Origin: Clostridiales bacterium
Lineage (GTDB): Bacteria; Bacillota; Clostridia; Oscillospirales; Oscillospiraceae
Reading direction: 5' to 3'
Assembly (NCBI GenBank): GCA_012838665.1
Contig: DUOX01000019.1
Location: 1-64,000 of the forward strand
Length of the DNA: 64,000 bases
The notes beneath the pieces were generated by a model. The model did no database searches. It worked only from the letters and a program-made list of their open reading frames with translations, and had not been told where the DNA came from. Every line of letters starts with the position of its first letter. Position 1 is the stretch's first letter. Positions 53,276-61,891 of the stretch are shown piece by piece. The translations under genes and the position numbers were made by a program.

Positions 53276-54355
53276 CTATATCCAGCCTTCGGCGCAGAGC
53301 AGCTCTGCCAAAAGGACTGCGCCGCCCGCCGCGCCCCGCAAAGTGTTGTGAGAGAGGCAGACGAATTTATAATCATACTGCGTATCAGGCCACAACCTGC
53401 CGATGGAAACTGCCATGCCGCCTTCCAGGTTGCGGTCCAGCTTTGTCTGGGGTCTGTCGTCCCCTGCGAAGTAATGGAGGAACTGTTTGGGAGCTGTGGG
53501 AAGTCCAAGCTCCTGGGGGCGGCCGGAGAAATTTAACCAGCGCTCGATAATTTCCTCTTTCGCGGGCTTTTTGTCAAAGCTTACAAAAACTGCGGCCATA
53601 TGTCCATCGCTGACCGCGACACGCAAACACTGAGCGGTAATTGAGGGGGATTCGGCTTTTTTAATCTCCCCGTTTTCCACGCTGCCCCAGATTTTCAGGG
53701 GCTCTTGCTCGGATTTTTCCTCCTCGCCGCCTATATAAGGGATTACGTTATCCACCATTTCAGGCCAGCTTTCAAAAGTCTTTCCGGCGCCGGATATGGC
53801 CTGGTAGGTGCAAACGAGTATCGATTTAATGCCGAATTCGTCCCTCAGGGGGTGCAAAGCCGGCACATAGCTCTGGATTGAGCAGTTGGACTTGACAGCT
53901 ATAAAGCCCCGTTTGGTGCCAAGACGTTTTCGCTGGCTGTCGATGATTTGAATGTGTTGCGGGTTAATTTCCGGAATTATCATAGGCACGTCGGGAGTCC
54001 AGCGATGGGCGCTGTTGTTGGAGACCACAGGGCATTCCAATTTCGCGTAAGCCTCCTCAAGGGCTTTTATTTCGTCCATTTTCATATCTACAGCCGAAAA
54101 GACAAAATCAACGGATTTGGCTATGGCTTCCATATCGTCCACGGCGTTTTTGACTATAAGACTTTTTGCCATCTCCGGTATGGGAGTATCAACTGCCCAG
54201 CGGTTGCCTACGGCTTCCTCATAAGTCTTACCTGCGCTCCTGGAGCTTGCGGCAATTTCAGTGAGCTCAAACCATGGATGGTTTTCCATAAGGGATACAA
54301 AACGCTGGCCTACCATGCCGGTGCCGCCTATAACTCCTACTTTATATTTTTTCAT
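53276..54355 (-). CDS. asd: Aspartate-semialdehyde dehydrogenase, archaeal/fungal type
   Basis: Makes aspartate semialdehyde from aspartyl phosphate, feeding DapA and the threonine/methionine branch. The 359 residues show VGVIGGTGMVGQRFVSLMEN, NNSAHRW, and the catalytic cysteine in KSNCSIQSYV. CTYQAISGAGKTFESWPEMV and RVAVSDGHMAAVFVSF follow. These features and the length match the archaeal/eukaryal class of Asd rather than the E. coli/Bacillus class. It is the first gene of the diaminopimelate operon. The 255-base upstream gap does not contain a recognisable lysine riboswitch. Confidence 0.94.
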   Translation of the reverse strand: MKKYKVGVIGGTGMVGQRFVSLMENHPWFELTEIAASSRSAGKTYEEAVGNRWAVDTPIPEMAKSLIVKNAVDDMEAIAKSVDFVFSAVDMKMDEIKALEEAYAKLECPVVSNNSAHRWTPDVPMIIPEINPQHIQIIDSQRKRLGTKRGFIAVKSNCSIQSYVPALHPLRDEFGIKSILVCTYQAISGAGKTFESWPEMVDNVIPYIGGEEEKSEQEPLKIWGSVENGEIKKAESPSITAQCLRVAVSDGHMAAVFVSFDKKPAKEEIIERWLNFSGRPQELGLPTAPKQFLHYFAGDDRPQTKLDRNLEGGMAVSIGRLWPDTQYDYKFVCLSHNTLRGAAGGAVLLAELLCAEGWI

Positions 54356-54451
54356 AGAGACTCGATCCTTTCATCGACCAATAAAACCACTCTATCTATG
54401 CTATTCCTTATGCAGGAAAATAATGTCTAATCGCATTCTATGCAAAACGGG

Positions 54452-54480
54452 TTGAAAACAGGGATATTTTTGTATATAAT
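54452..54480 (+). promoter_or_regulatory. sigma-A promoter for the SpoIID-like gene
   Basis: TTGAAA (54452-54457), 17 bases, TATAAT (54475-54480), leaving a leader of about 125 bases before ATG 54611. Confidence 0.8.
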
Positions 54481-54610
54481 GGGGTAACTAGTCGAATCTG
54501 ATAATTCAAGTACTACATATTTACTTATTAATGATTGATGATATCACAGCACAGCAGTGCAGTCAATATAACGTCTTACTACTAATGTAACAAAATAAAG
54601 GAAAAAACTG

Positions 54611-56281
54611 ATGAAGAATAACAGTAAAAACACTAATTATATTAAAATTATGACCCTCGTTATAATAGCGGCGCTCTTTATTGCCGCTTCTCCCACCGGC
54701 GACGCTGCGCAGAACATCTATGTAAACGACGGCAACAGCGTTTTGTCCGGAAGTCTTGCCGACGCCTACGCCATAGGCGAAAGCGGATCTGCGGCCAAAC
54801 TTGGCTCTTCCAAAGTATATGCACTGACAGGCAGTGGAATTGAACTGGTGGAGGGCGGGCAGTTTTCCGAGCCTCCTCATCTTTCCGTCAGCGGTACGGT
54901 GCCCATCAGCAGGTCAAAAATCAGGGTGGGGCTCTACTATTACCACAGCGCCGCCCGGGACACTTCCCTTGAGACGGCAAGCCTGCAAAACTACGTGGGC
55001 AGCGGTTACAAATTTGGCTACTATGATAGCTCTTTTGAATTTCACGAAGTGGGCTACACTTCAGAGACCAAGCTGACCATGATGAAAGATAAAAACGTAA
55101 AGGTATCAAATGGCGTCGTTGGTTGCTACCACATCCTTCTGCCGGCCACGTATTCCACCTTCGACGAAGCGAAAAATGCTGCCTCCGCCTATGCCGACGG
55201 TTTCCCGGCTTACTACAACGGAGAATACAGGGTCCTTGTTGGAAAATATAAGAGCGCTGCCGCCGCTACGGCCGACATGCAAAATCGGGGAATATCCGGC
55301 ACGGTATACAGTGCCAGCAACCGATGCGTTGTTGTCACAAGGACGGGCACCACGGATATTCTCTTTGAATTTGACTGTAGCACCCAGTACCCTCTGGTCA
55401 TAAGACCCCGGTCAGATTCGGAAAAGGCGCAGACCTGGTTTAAGAGCTATAGGTATTACGGAGACTTTCAGTACATACGCACAACCGGCGAAAATTTGAC
55501 GGTGGTAAATATATTGGATATGGAGGACTATGTAAAAGGCGTAATCCCGTATGAGATGAGCCCTTCCTGGCCTCTGGAAGCCTTGAAGGCACAGGCTTTG
55601 TGCGCGAGGACATATGCCGCCAAGCACTTCAATTACTACGAAAAACACGGTTTTGACGTCACTGCGGACACTTATTGTCAGGTATACAGGGGAACCAGCA
55701 ACGCCAACGCAACTACTGATAAGGCTGTGGATACGACGGCTGGGCAGTATGTCACATATAACGGCGAACTATGCTCAACCCTGTATTTCTCCTCTGATGG
55801 CGGCGCCACGGAAAGCAATGAAAATGTCAATGGAACCAAGGTGCCGTATCTGGTGGGGGTAACAGACCCCTATGAGCAGGCTGTGGCCGACATCAATAGC
55901 TACAGCAGTTGGACCCGCATTCTCACTCGGGACGCTGTGACAAGCAAGCTTAAGGCCTATGTTATTTCCACTATTATAGACATTGAGCCAACATTCTCAG
56001 AGACGGGCAATGTCATAGCGCTGAAATTTACCGACGCCAACGGCAAAACAGTCACCATACATAAAAGTCAAACCCGCACGCTGCTTGGCCTTCCAAGCAT
56101 GCGCTACAATGTTAGCAAATCCGGCACAAACTATGTTTTTGAAGGCTCCGGATGGGGGCATAATGTAGGTATGAGCCAATTTGGAGCAAATGCAATGGCC
56201 GCCCATTACGGCTATACCTATGACCAGATAATCGGCTTTTACTACACGGGCGTGAGCCTTTCCACCGGAGTCGTACGCTGA
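54611..56281 (+). CDS. SpoIID/LytB-domain secreted protein
   Basis: A 556-residue exported protein of the SpoIID family, lytic transglycosylases that cleave glycan strands after stem peptides are removed. An N-terminal signal/anchor ([20 protein letters not shown]) precedes about 240 residues containing a probable SPOR-like region ([34 protein letters not shown]). The SpoIID domain covers about 295-556: [44 protein letters not shown]-type [12 protein letters not shown], and [20 protein letters not shown] near the end. The glutamate in PYEMSPSWP fits the catalytic position. The promoter looks like sigma-A, so this may be a vegetative paralogue rather than SpoIID itself. It overlaps queA by one base. 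Confidence 0.9.
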   Translation: MKNNSKNTNYIKIMTLVIIAALFIAASPTGDAAQNIYVNDGNSVLSGSLADAYAIGESGSAAKLGSSKVYALTGSGIELVEGGQFSEPPHLSVSGTVPISRSKIRVGLYYYHSAARDTSLETASLQNYVGSGYKFGYYDSSFEFHEVGYTSETKLTMMKDKNVKVSNGVVGCYHILLPATYSTFDEAKNAASAYADGFPAYYNGEYRVLVGKYKSAAAATADMQNRGISGTVYSASNRCVVVTRTGTTDILFEFDCSTQYPLVIRPRSDSEKAQTWFKSYRYYGDFQYIRTTGENLTVVNILDMEDYVKGVIPYEMSPSWPLEALKAQALCARTYAAKHFNYYEKHGFDVTADTYCQVYRGTSNANATTDKAVDTTAGQYVTYNGELCSTLYFSSDGGATESNENVNGTKVPYLVGVTDPYEQAVADINSYSSWTRILTRDAVTSKLKAYVISTIIDIEPTFSETGNVIALKFTDANGKTVTIHKSQTRTLLGLPSMRYNVSKSGTNYVFEGSGWGHNVGMSQFGANAMAAHYGYTYDQIIGFYYTGVSLSTGVVR

Positions 56282-57303
56282 TGAAGAAATCCGACTTTTC
56301 ATTCGAGTTGCCTGAGGAGCTGATTGCACAAACGCCAATTGGCAGGCGGGATGCCTCCCGCCTGCTTGTTTTAGACAAAAACACCGGGAAGATAAGTCAT
56401 AGTCATTTCTATAATCTTCCGGATTATCTCGTCGAGGGCGACTGTCTTGTGCTGAACGATTCCCGGGTGTTGCCGGCCCGGCTGATAGGTACCCGAAAAA
56501 CCGGCGGTGCGGTAGAGGTGGTGCTCCTCCGGGATTTGGGCGGGGGAGACTGGGAATGCCTCACAAGGCCGGGGAAAAAGACCCGTCCGGGGGCGGAGCT
56601 TGTCTTTGGAGATGGCCAGCTTCGGGCCAGAGTCTCTCAGGTGACCTCCGGCGGCAACAGGGTAATTCACTTTGAATTTGAGGGTATTTTCCTTGAAATA
56701 CTGGAGCGGCTTGGCAAGATGCCGCTGCCACCTTATATAAAAAAGGAGCTTCAGGACAGGGAGCGCTATCAGACGGTTTATTCAAAGGAGCCTGGCTCTG
56801 CAGCGGCGCCTACGGCGGGCCTGCATTTTACCCATGAATTGCTGGAGAAAGTCAGGTCAAAGGGCGTAAAAATCTGCTACGTGACTCTGCACGTGGGCCT
56901 GGGTACCTTTAGGCCGGTAAAAACGGAAATGATAGAGGAGCACGAAATGCACTCGGAGTTCTGTATTGTTCCAGAGGACACTGCCCATGCGGTAAACGAG
57001 ACGAAGCAAAAAGGCGGGAGGATAATTGCCGTTGGCACAACTTCCTGCCGTACCCTAGAGAGCTTTGCATCTCCAGAGGGCAGGCTGACACCGGGAAGCG
57101 GCTGGACGGACATTTTTATTTATCCCGGTTATACTTTTAAATGTATTGACGCGCTAATCACCAATTTTCACCTGCCTGAGAGCACCCTGATTATGCTGGT
57201 GTCTGCCCTGGTGGGAAGGGAGAATATACTTCATGCCTACGAAGTGGCGGTGACGGAGAGGTATAGATTTTTCTCCTTCGGCGATGCGATGCTTATTAAA
57301 TAA
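56281..57303 (+). CDS. queA: tRNA preQ1(34) S-adenosylmethionine ribosyltransferase-isomerase
   Basis: Second-last step of queuosine synthesis: adds the cyclopentene ring from SAM to preQ1 in tRNA. The 340 residues show [52 protein letters not shown] and [18 protein letters not shown]. Directly followed by tgt, the preceding enzyme of the pathway; the small hairpin GGTCAG/CTGACC (57306-57326) lies in the gap. Confidence 0.97.
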   Translation: MKKSDFSFELPEELIAQTPIGRRDASRLLVLDKNTGKISHSHFYNLPDYLVEGDCLVLNDSRVLPARLIGTRKTGGAVEVVLLRDLGGGDWECLTRPGKKTRPGAELVFGDGQLRARVSQVTSGGNRVIHFEFEGIFLEILERLGKMPLPPYIKKELQDRERYQTVYSKEPGSAAAPTAGLHFTHELLEKVRSKGVKICYVTLHVGLGTFRPVKTEMIEEHEMHSEFCIVPEDTAHAVNETKQKGGRIIAVGTTSCRTLESFASPEGRLTPGSGWTDIFIYPGYTFKCIDALITNFHLPESTLIMLVSALVGRENILHAYEVAVTERYRFFSFGDAMLIK

Positions 57304-57350
57304 TAGGTCAGGCCTCGGATCTGACCAGGTTAACGAAAAGGTGAGCTGAT

Positions 57351-58481
57351 TTGTTCAAGCTGATTTGCAGTGAGGGCAAAGCCCGCCGCGGGGAGTTTTC
57401 CACACCCCACGGCAAGGTGCAAACCCCTGTCTATATGAATGTGGGCACTCAGGCTGCCATCAAAGGCGGGCTGTCCGCGGAGGATTTGTCTCTAATCGGG
57501 TGCCAGGTTGAGCTATCCAACACTTATCATCTCCATCTCAGGCCGGGAGACGAGCTGATACGGCGCATGGGCGGGCTCCATAAGTTTATGGCCTGGGAGG
57601 GGCCGATACTCACCGACAGCGGCGGGTTTCAGATATTCTCCCTTGCCAGCCTTCGCAAAATCAGCGAGGAAGGCGTGCATTTTAATTCTCACATAGATGG
57701 ACGGAAAATCTTCATGGGCCCTGAAGAGAGCATGCGGATACAGTCAAACCTCGGCTCCGATGTGGCCATGGCCTTTGACGAGTGTGTCAAAATTCCCTCA
57801 CCTTATAACTATGTAAAAGAATCCTGCAACCGCACGCACCGTTGGCTGGTGCGATGCAGGGCCGCCCTGGAGAAGTACAACTCAATGCCCGATGCCGTAA
57901 ACCCCGGCCAGGTGCTTTTCGGCATCAACCAGGGCGCCACATTCCCGGACCTCAGGATTGACCACATGAAGCGCATAGCGGAGTTGGAACTTCCGGGCTA
58001 TGCAATCGGGGGTCTGGCGGTGGGGGAGACGGCCGCTGAGATGTACGATACCATAGAAACAGTAGAGGAATTCATGCCCCGGGATAAGCCACGTTATCTC
58101 ATGGGTGTTGGGACCCCCGGAAATATTATCGAAGCCGTGCATAGGGGCATAGACTTTTTCGACTGCGTCATGCCCGCCCGAAACGGGCGCCACGGCCACC
58201 TGTTTACGTGGTCGGGAATTATCAACATAAATAACGAAAAATACGCTCTTGACGCGGACTCCATAGATCCGCTGTGTTCCTGTCCCGTGTGCAGGACGCA
58301 TTCAAGGGCTTATTTGCGGCATCTGTTTAAAGCCGGGGAGGTTTTAGCACTGCGCTTGGCCGTGATGCATAACCTGTATTTTTATAATGAGCTGGTCCTG
58401 CGCATTAGAAATTCATTGGAAAATGGGGAATTTGGCAGTTTTAGGGCACAATATTCCGAAATTTTGGATAAACGCGTATAA
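57351..58481 (+). CDS. tgt: tRNA-guanine(34) transglycosylase
   Basis: Exchanges guanine 34 for preQ1 in GUN tRNAs. The 376-residue barrel shows TPVYMNVGTQAAIKG, ILTDSGGFQIFSL with the catalytic aspartate, GGLAVGE and the nucleophile segment MGVGTPGNIIEAV. The zinc site is CSCPVCRTHSRAYLRHLF. The start is TTG 57351, with AAGGTGA 6 bases upstream. It is coexpressed with queA. Confidence 0.97.
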   Translation: MFKLICSEGKARRGEFSTPHGKVQTPVYMNVGTQAAIKGGLSAEDLSLIGCQVELSNTYHLHLRPGDELIRRMGGLHKFMAWEGPILTDSGGFQIFSLASLRKISEEGVHFNSHIDGRKIFMGPEESMRIQSNLGSDVAMAFDECVKIPSPYNYVKESCNRTHRWLVRCRAALEKYNSMPDAVNPGQVLFGINQGATFPDLRIDHMKRIAELELPGYAIGGLAVGETAAEMYDTIETVEEFMPRDKPRYLMGVGTPGNIIEAVHRGIDFFDCVMPARNGRHGHLFTWSGIININNEKYALDADSIDPLCSCPVCRTHSRAYLRHLFKAGEVLALRLAVMHNLYFYNELVLRIRNSLENGEFGSFRAQYSEILDKRV

Positions 58482-58486
58482 AATGC

Positions 58487-58515
58487 TTGCAATTACAGAA
58501 GTATCTATATATAAT
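58487..58515 (+). promoter_or_regulatory. sigma-A promoter for yajC
   Basis: TTGCAA (58487-58492), 17 bases, TATAAT (58510-58515), just after the tgt stop and 44 bases before the yajC ATG. Confidence 0.8.
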
Positions 58516-58558
58516 TTGCTAGACACAAGCGTTGGAAATTTACTAGGAGGTTAATTTG

Positions 58559-58945
58559 ATGAATTTAAAAAGGCTCAATAAGATAATAATTGCAGTTTTA
58601 ACGGTGGCAATTATGTGCCTGACACTTACGGGATGCGCCCCTGGAACCGCTGGTGAAGGTGGCGGAACCGCTTCCAGCCTGTCAGCTTTAATACCCCTGG
58701 TTGTGTTTTTTGCCATCTTCTATTTCTTCCTGATACGCCCCGAAAACAAAAAGAGGAAAAAGCTCCAGGAGATGAGGGACGAGCTGGCTGTTGGAGATGA
58801 GATTACGACCATTGGGGGCATAGTGGGCAAAATTGTCCATATAAAAGACGAGATGATAACCATTGAGACAGGTGAAGACAGGGTCCGTGTTCAGTTAATG
58901 AAATGGGCAATCTCAACAAAGGGCAGGGACACTGCGCAAAAATAA
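58559..58945 (+). CDS. yajC: Preprotein translocase subunit YajC with a predicted lipoprotein signal
   Basis: YajC joins SecDF in the accessory translocase complex. The 128-residue protein has the family core after a helix at about 43-62: LVVFFAIFYFFLIRPENKKR, then GDEITTIGGIVGKIVHIKDE. Unusually, the first 26 residues form a signal peptide ending in a lipobox, LTGC (C26), followed by a Gly/Thr-rich linker. If processed, YajC would be lipid-anchored outside as well as membrane-spanning. ATG 58559 follows AGGAGG; a TTG one codon earlier is possible. secD and secF are not adjacent. Confidence 0.93.
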   Translation: MNLKRLNKIIIAVLTVAIMCLTLTGCAPGTAGEGGGTASSLSALIPLVVFFAIFYFFLIRPENKKRKKLQEMRDELAVGDEITTIGGIVGKIVHIKDEMITIETGEDRVRVQLMKWAISTKGRDTAQK

Positions 58946-58962
58946 AAAAGCTGCATTAAGTT

Positions 58963-59013
58963 CCTTTCGCTGGAATAAGTATGTACAAACTTATTCCAGC
59001 GGGAGGTTTTTTT
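58963..59013 (+). terminator. Terminator after yajC whose 3' arm is the next gene's ribosome-binding site
   Basis: CCTTTCGCTGGAATAAGT (58963-58980) pairs with ACTTATTCCAGCGGGAGG (58989-59006): 13 perfect pairs, two G-T pairs, then three more pairs, with an 8-base loop. TTTTTTT (59007-59013) follows at once and then ATG 59014. The stem plus T7 is a model intrinsic terminator, yet its last bases GGGAGG are the Shine-Dalgarno site of the next gene. Confidence 0.85.
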
Positions 59014-59439
59014 ATGATAAAAACAGAGGAGGAACGGGTGTCCTATTCCGGTTTGCTAATCAGCAGCGCCATGGGCGGCGCCGTGGGAACAGTCCTGTCA
59101 ATCATCCTGCTTTTTGTGTTTGCCTTCCTCATCTCGGAGGGGAAACTCCCCGAGAGCCTGAGCGAACCGTTAGTAGTGGCAGCCGCTTTTGTGGGCGCCA
59201 CTGCCAGCGGGGTGGCATCCGCGAAAAGGCAGGGGAGGGGAGTGGTGGTTTCGGGAATCTGTGGCGGCATTGCCTACATGATTATAATCTTGCTGGTCAC
59301 GGCACTGGGAGGAAGCGGGGGCGTTTTCGGACCTATGACTCTTAAACTGGTCATATGTGCGGTTGCGGGCGGAGCCTTCGGCGGCACCCTCTGCTCAGGT
59401 GGCAAGAAGAAAAAACGGCGCCGCCGCAGAAAACGATAA
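59014..59439 (+). CDS. TIGR04086 family membrane protein
   Basis: A 141-residue membrane protein of unknown function, in the family of Bacillus YrzE. It has four hydrophobic segments (SGLLISSAMGGAVGTVLSII and LVVAAAFVGATASGVASAKR among them), several glycine-rich stretches and a strongly basic C-terminus (KKKKRRRRRKR). ATG 59014 is chosen because GGGAGG lies 7 bases upstream; an in-frame ATG at 58981 is in the loop of the hairpin. It sits after yajC as in other Clostridia. Confidence 0.82.
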   Translation: MIKTEEERVSYSGLLISSAMGGAVGTVLSIILLFVFAFLISEGKLPESLSEPLVVAAAFVGATASGVASAKRQGRGVVVSGICGGIAYMIIILLVTALGGSGGVFGPMTLKLVICAVAGGAFGGTLCSGGKKKKRRRRRKR

Positions 59440-59747
59440 TACTAAATGTAATCAGACAGCCTAGTTTACATAATTGAGTTTTGATTACCTATATGTAGTA
59501 TTTGGCGGCGGGGAAAGGCACAAAATATTGAAAATTTTTGCGGCATTTCATGCGCCGCAGCATTTTTTGTTTACGTGGTTTACATAATATAGTTAACATA
59601 ATATGTCGTCATAATTCACAAAAATGAACTTATTTTGTCAAATCACTTGATTACTGGCGGAATTTGTATTATATTGTGCTCACCCGTGTATTATGTAAAT
59701 TGTATTATTATCCCCTCATACAACATAGGCTGTATGGGGTGATAAGA
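59440..59747 (+). other. AT-rich gap with terminator, TTTACATAAT repeats and spoIIM promoter
   Basis: No gene is seen. It holds a probable terminator TGCGGC/GCCGCA followed by GCATTTTTTG (59539-59570), and TTTACATAAT at 59465 and 59579. ACATAATAT recurs at 59596, and the inverted form ATTATGTAAA lies near 59691. The promoter TTGATT (59647-59652), 17 bases, TATATT (59670-59675) reads towards spoIIM. CCCC-CATACA/TGTATG-GGG (59712-59739) just before the start partly covers the ribosome-binding site. Confidence 0.6.
59575..59590 (+). repeat. 16-base motif shared with 25894-25909
   Basis: Exact second copy of GTGGTTTACATAATAT, again just after a terminator hairpin. See the copy upstream of pcrA. 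Confidence 0.5.
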
Positions 59748-60353
59748 ATGAAAAAAATCTCTTTTTCAAGGCTGGTTAAAAGGTCCGGGAAAGGGCCAGT
59801 TATTGAGGGCGGTTATAGTGTGCTTATATTTCTCGCTGTCTGCTTTCTTGCCGGTGCCTTAGCCGGGGCGTTTTTAAGCCTCTTCATATCAGTGGATTCC
59901 ATTTCTGGACTGGTTGCGTCCTATATTGAATCTCCTGGGCAATCCGTGAGTTTTCTTCGGGTTTTTTGGGATTGTGCAAAATTCCATCTTTGCGTACTTT
60001 TTTTGGCCGGTTCTGTGTTCGGTGTAGTCATAATACCCGTCATCGTTTTTTTACGCGCCTACCTGTTGAGTTGTACTGCTGCTGCGATAATGGCAGTGTA
60101 CCCCGATGTCGGATGGGTCCTGTCTATTGTGATTCTCGGTTTGCCGGCCCTTGTTTCGATGCCCTGTCTTTTTATCTTGTCCAGAGATGCTTTTTTAGCC
60201 TCGGGCAGACTTCTCACCTTGTCCGTGGGAGAGTACAGGCCCTGGTTGGGAATTCCCATATTTAAGCATGGGCTTGTCTGCATTGTTCTTTTAATTTTGA
60301 TTTCTCTGGTGGAAAAGCTGTTAATTCCGGCCGTTGTCGGCCTGATAATATAG
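59748..60353 (+). CDS. spoIIM: Stage II sporulation protein M-like membrane protein
   Basis: SpoIIM, with SpoIID and SpoIIP, drives septal peptidoglycan thinning and engulfment of the forespore. The 201-residue protein has about five membrane helices and the DUF95 pattern: LIFLAVCFLAGALAGAFLSL, then FWDCAKFHLCVLFLAGSVFG, VFLRAYLLSCTAAA and LPALVSMPCLFILSRDAF. ATG 59748 follows GGGGTGATAAG; an in-frame ATG at 59664 is within the promoter region. It is followed 43 bases later by xerD, a pairing conserved from Bacillus. Confidence 0.85.
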   Translation: MKKISFSRLVKRSGKGPVIEGGYSVLIFLAVCFLAGALAGAFLSLFISVDSISGLVASYIESPGQSVSFLRVFWDCAKFHLCVLFLAGSVFGVVIIPVIVFLRAYLLSCTAAAIMAVYPDVGWVLSIVILGLPALVSMPCLFILSRDAFLASGRLLTLSVGEYRPWLGIPIFKHGLVCIVLLILISLVEKLLIPAVVGLII

Positions 60354-60396
60354 TCTGCTGCCTGAACTGGAAAAAAATTATGAAAGGGGTTTTGAA

Positions 60397-61287
60397 ATGC
60401 AGAATTCCGTATGTTATGAAAAATTTGAAAATTATCTAACAAACGTGAAGAAAGCTTCAAAAAACACCCTCAGCTCATATCTCAGAGACATAAGGCAGCT
60501 TGGCGGCTATCTTGAACGCTATACCGACAGCGACTATGCGGATGTGGACGAATCGGAGCTGGAAGCGTATGTTAACTGGCTCAGAAAAAATGGCAAGTCC
60601 GTGGCCACTGTTTCCCGGAGCATTGCCTCTATAAAGAGCTTTTACGGCTTTTTAGCAAGCGAGGGAATTATTGACAAGAATCCCAGTGTCAAGCTGGTGC
60701 CCGACAAGACCACCCAAAAGCTGCCACAAATCCTTACCAGCAAAGAGGTTGAGCTTTTGCTGGAACAGCCGGAATGCGTGGACATGAAGGGCTATCGTGA
60801 CCGGGCTATGCTGGAGCTGCTGTATGCAACCGGAATTAGGGTCAGCGAGCTTATATCTCTGGATGTCTCTGACGTCAACATTTCCGCCGGAATAATCCGT
60901 TGCCGCAGCAGGGGTAAGGAGCGCGCAATTCCCCTTTATCCCGCGGCTATCCGGGCCCTGTCCGAATATATTGAGTTTATCCGTCCTCAGATGATTTCCA
61001 CTCCTGAGGAGAAATCCCTTTTCGTCAACGTAAGCGGAGAGCGCATGTCGCGTCAGGGCTTCTGGAAGATTATCAAGTCATACCAGACCAAGGCGGGTAT
61101 AGAAAAAACCATAACCCCCCATACACTGCGCCATTCCTTTGCCGCCCACCTATTGGAAAACGGCGCTGACCTGCGCTCTATCCAGGAGATGCTGGGCCAT
61201 GCGGATATTTCTTCCACCCAGATATATTCCCAGCTGGTGAAAAAGCAGTTAAAGGATGTTTACAATAAAGCCCACCCCAGAGCCTGA
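60397..61287 (+). CDS. xerD: Tyrosine recombinase XerD
   Basis: Resolves chromosome dimers at dif with XerC. The 296 residues comprise an N-terminal SAM-like core-binding domain (FENYLTNVKKASKNTLSSYL) and a C-terminal catalytic domain. Catalytic residues are visible: ATGIRVSEL (Arg I), HTLRHSFAAHLL (His-x-x-Arg), LGHADISSTQIY with the second histidine and the nucleophilic tyrosine. Neighbourhood (spoIIM upstream) and length support XerD rather than an integron or phage integrase. Confidence 0.92.
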   Translation: MQNSVCYEKFENYLTNVKKASKNTLSSYLRDIRQLGGYLERYTDSDYADVDESELEAYVNWLRKNGKSVATVSRSIASIKSFYGFLASEGIIDKNPSVKLVPDKTTQKLPQILTSKEVELLLEQPECVDMKGYRDRAMLELLYATGIRVSELISLDVSDVNISAGIIRCRSRGKERAIPLYPAAIRALSEYIEFIRPQMISTPEEKSLFVNVSGERMSRQGFWKIIKSYQTKAGIEKTITPHTLRHSFAAHLLENGADLRSIQEMLGHADISSTQIYSQLVKKQLKDVYNKAHPRA

Positions 61288-61303
61288 TACTTTGAGGTAA
61301 AAA

Positions 61304-61540
61304 ATGAGTGTTTTCGCCCATACAGTTATAAGAACAAACCTGATCTTCAAAGGGATGTCTCTAAGAAAACCGGTTTTTTCATATTCTGGGAACTGTATTT
61401 CCGAAAATTCTGGCGGTATGTCTCCATTAACCTTATATATTTATAGTCACATTGCCAATATTGTTATTTTTACTTTGCTTTTAGCGGTTATATGGGAGAG
61501 ATTTTGGGCGAAAACTTTTCGGACCTTATCCCCGGCATAA
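61304..61540 (+). CDS. Unrecognised short ORF with one membrane segment
   Basis: 78 codons starting ATG 61304 with GAGGTAAA upstream. It has one hydrophobic stretch (LYIYSHIANIVIFTLLLAVI) near the end. It overlaps the next ORF by 49 bases in another frame. The two may be halves of one small membrane protein broken by a frameshift near 61500. I recognise no family, and coding status is uncertain. Confidence 0.3.
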   Translation: MSVFAHTVIRTNLIFKGMSLRKPVFSYSGNCISENSGGMSPLTLYIYSHIANIVIFTLLLAVIWERFWAKTFRTLSPA

Positions 61541-61740
61541 GGTTTTTACGCAACGCTTCCGGCCCATATACCTCAATAGCTGTAAATACCTATCCTTATT
61601 TTATCCATATTACTTTAGGCCCTATAAAGATGGGGGCAACGTACATATTCAGGAATTTCGCCCGGGAGGAGCATGCCAGACTATCGGATATTTTTTCGCG
61701 GGCCATGTCAAATCGGATTTTCGGAATTGCAAAAAGGTGA
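61492..61740 (+). CDS. Unrecognised short ORF, possibly the broken second half of the preceding one
   Basis: 82 codons, with TYPYFIHITLGPIKMGATYI and ARLSDIFSRAMSNRIFGIAK near the end. Composition looks protein-like and a terminator follows it closely, which suggests that a gene did end here. No ribosome-binding site is evident at its own ATG. No family is recognised. Confidence 0.35.
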   Translation: MGEILGENFSDLIPGIRFLRNASGPYTSIAVNTYPYFIHITLGPIKMGATYIFRNFAREEHARLSDIFSRAMSNRIFGIAKR

Positions 61741-61747
61741 GCAAAAC

Positions 61748-61790
61748 AAAGCTGACACCGCTGGAATTGCGGCGTCAGCTTTCGATTTAT
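61748..61790. terminator. Terminator after the short ORFs
   Basis: AAAGCTGACACCGC/GCGGCGTCAGCTTT, 14 positions with one mismatch and a 7-base loop. CGATTTATTC follows on the plus strand and GTTTTGC on the minus strand, so it could also end the minus-strand remnant. Confidence 0.75.
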
Positions 61791-61891
61791 TCTCCTGTAT
61801 GAGGAGACTTTTTGGTATGCGCGCCAATTCGGGGCGATTTACGTGACTTCGCCGGGCAGACATGTTGTTATGAGAACCGTATTTTTATTGC

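Noticed and set aside
54356-54610. Lysine riboswitch between asd and the SpoIID-like gene
   Set aside because: The gap is long enough, but I could not find the conserved five-helix core elements. Most of it is explained by the divergent promoter and AT-rich sequence.
60397-61287. Phage or genomic-island integrase
   Set aside because: Length, motifs and the spoIIM neighbour fit housekeeping XerD. There is no adjacent attachment site, and the tRNA-Leu gene is 45 kb away without a flanking repeat.
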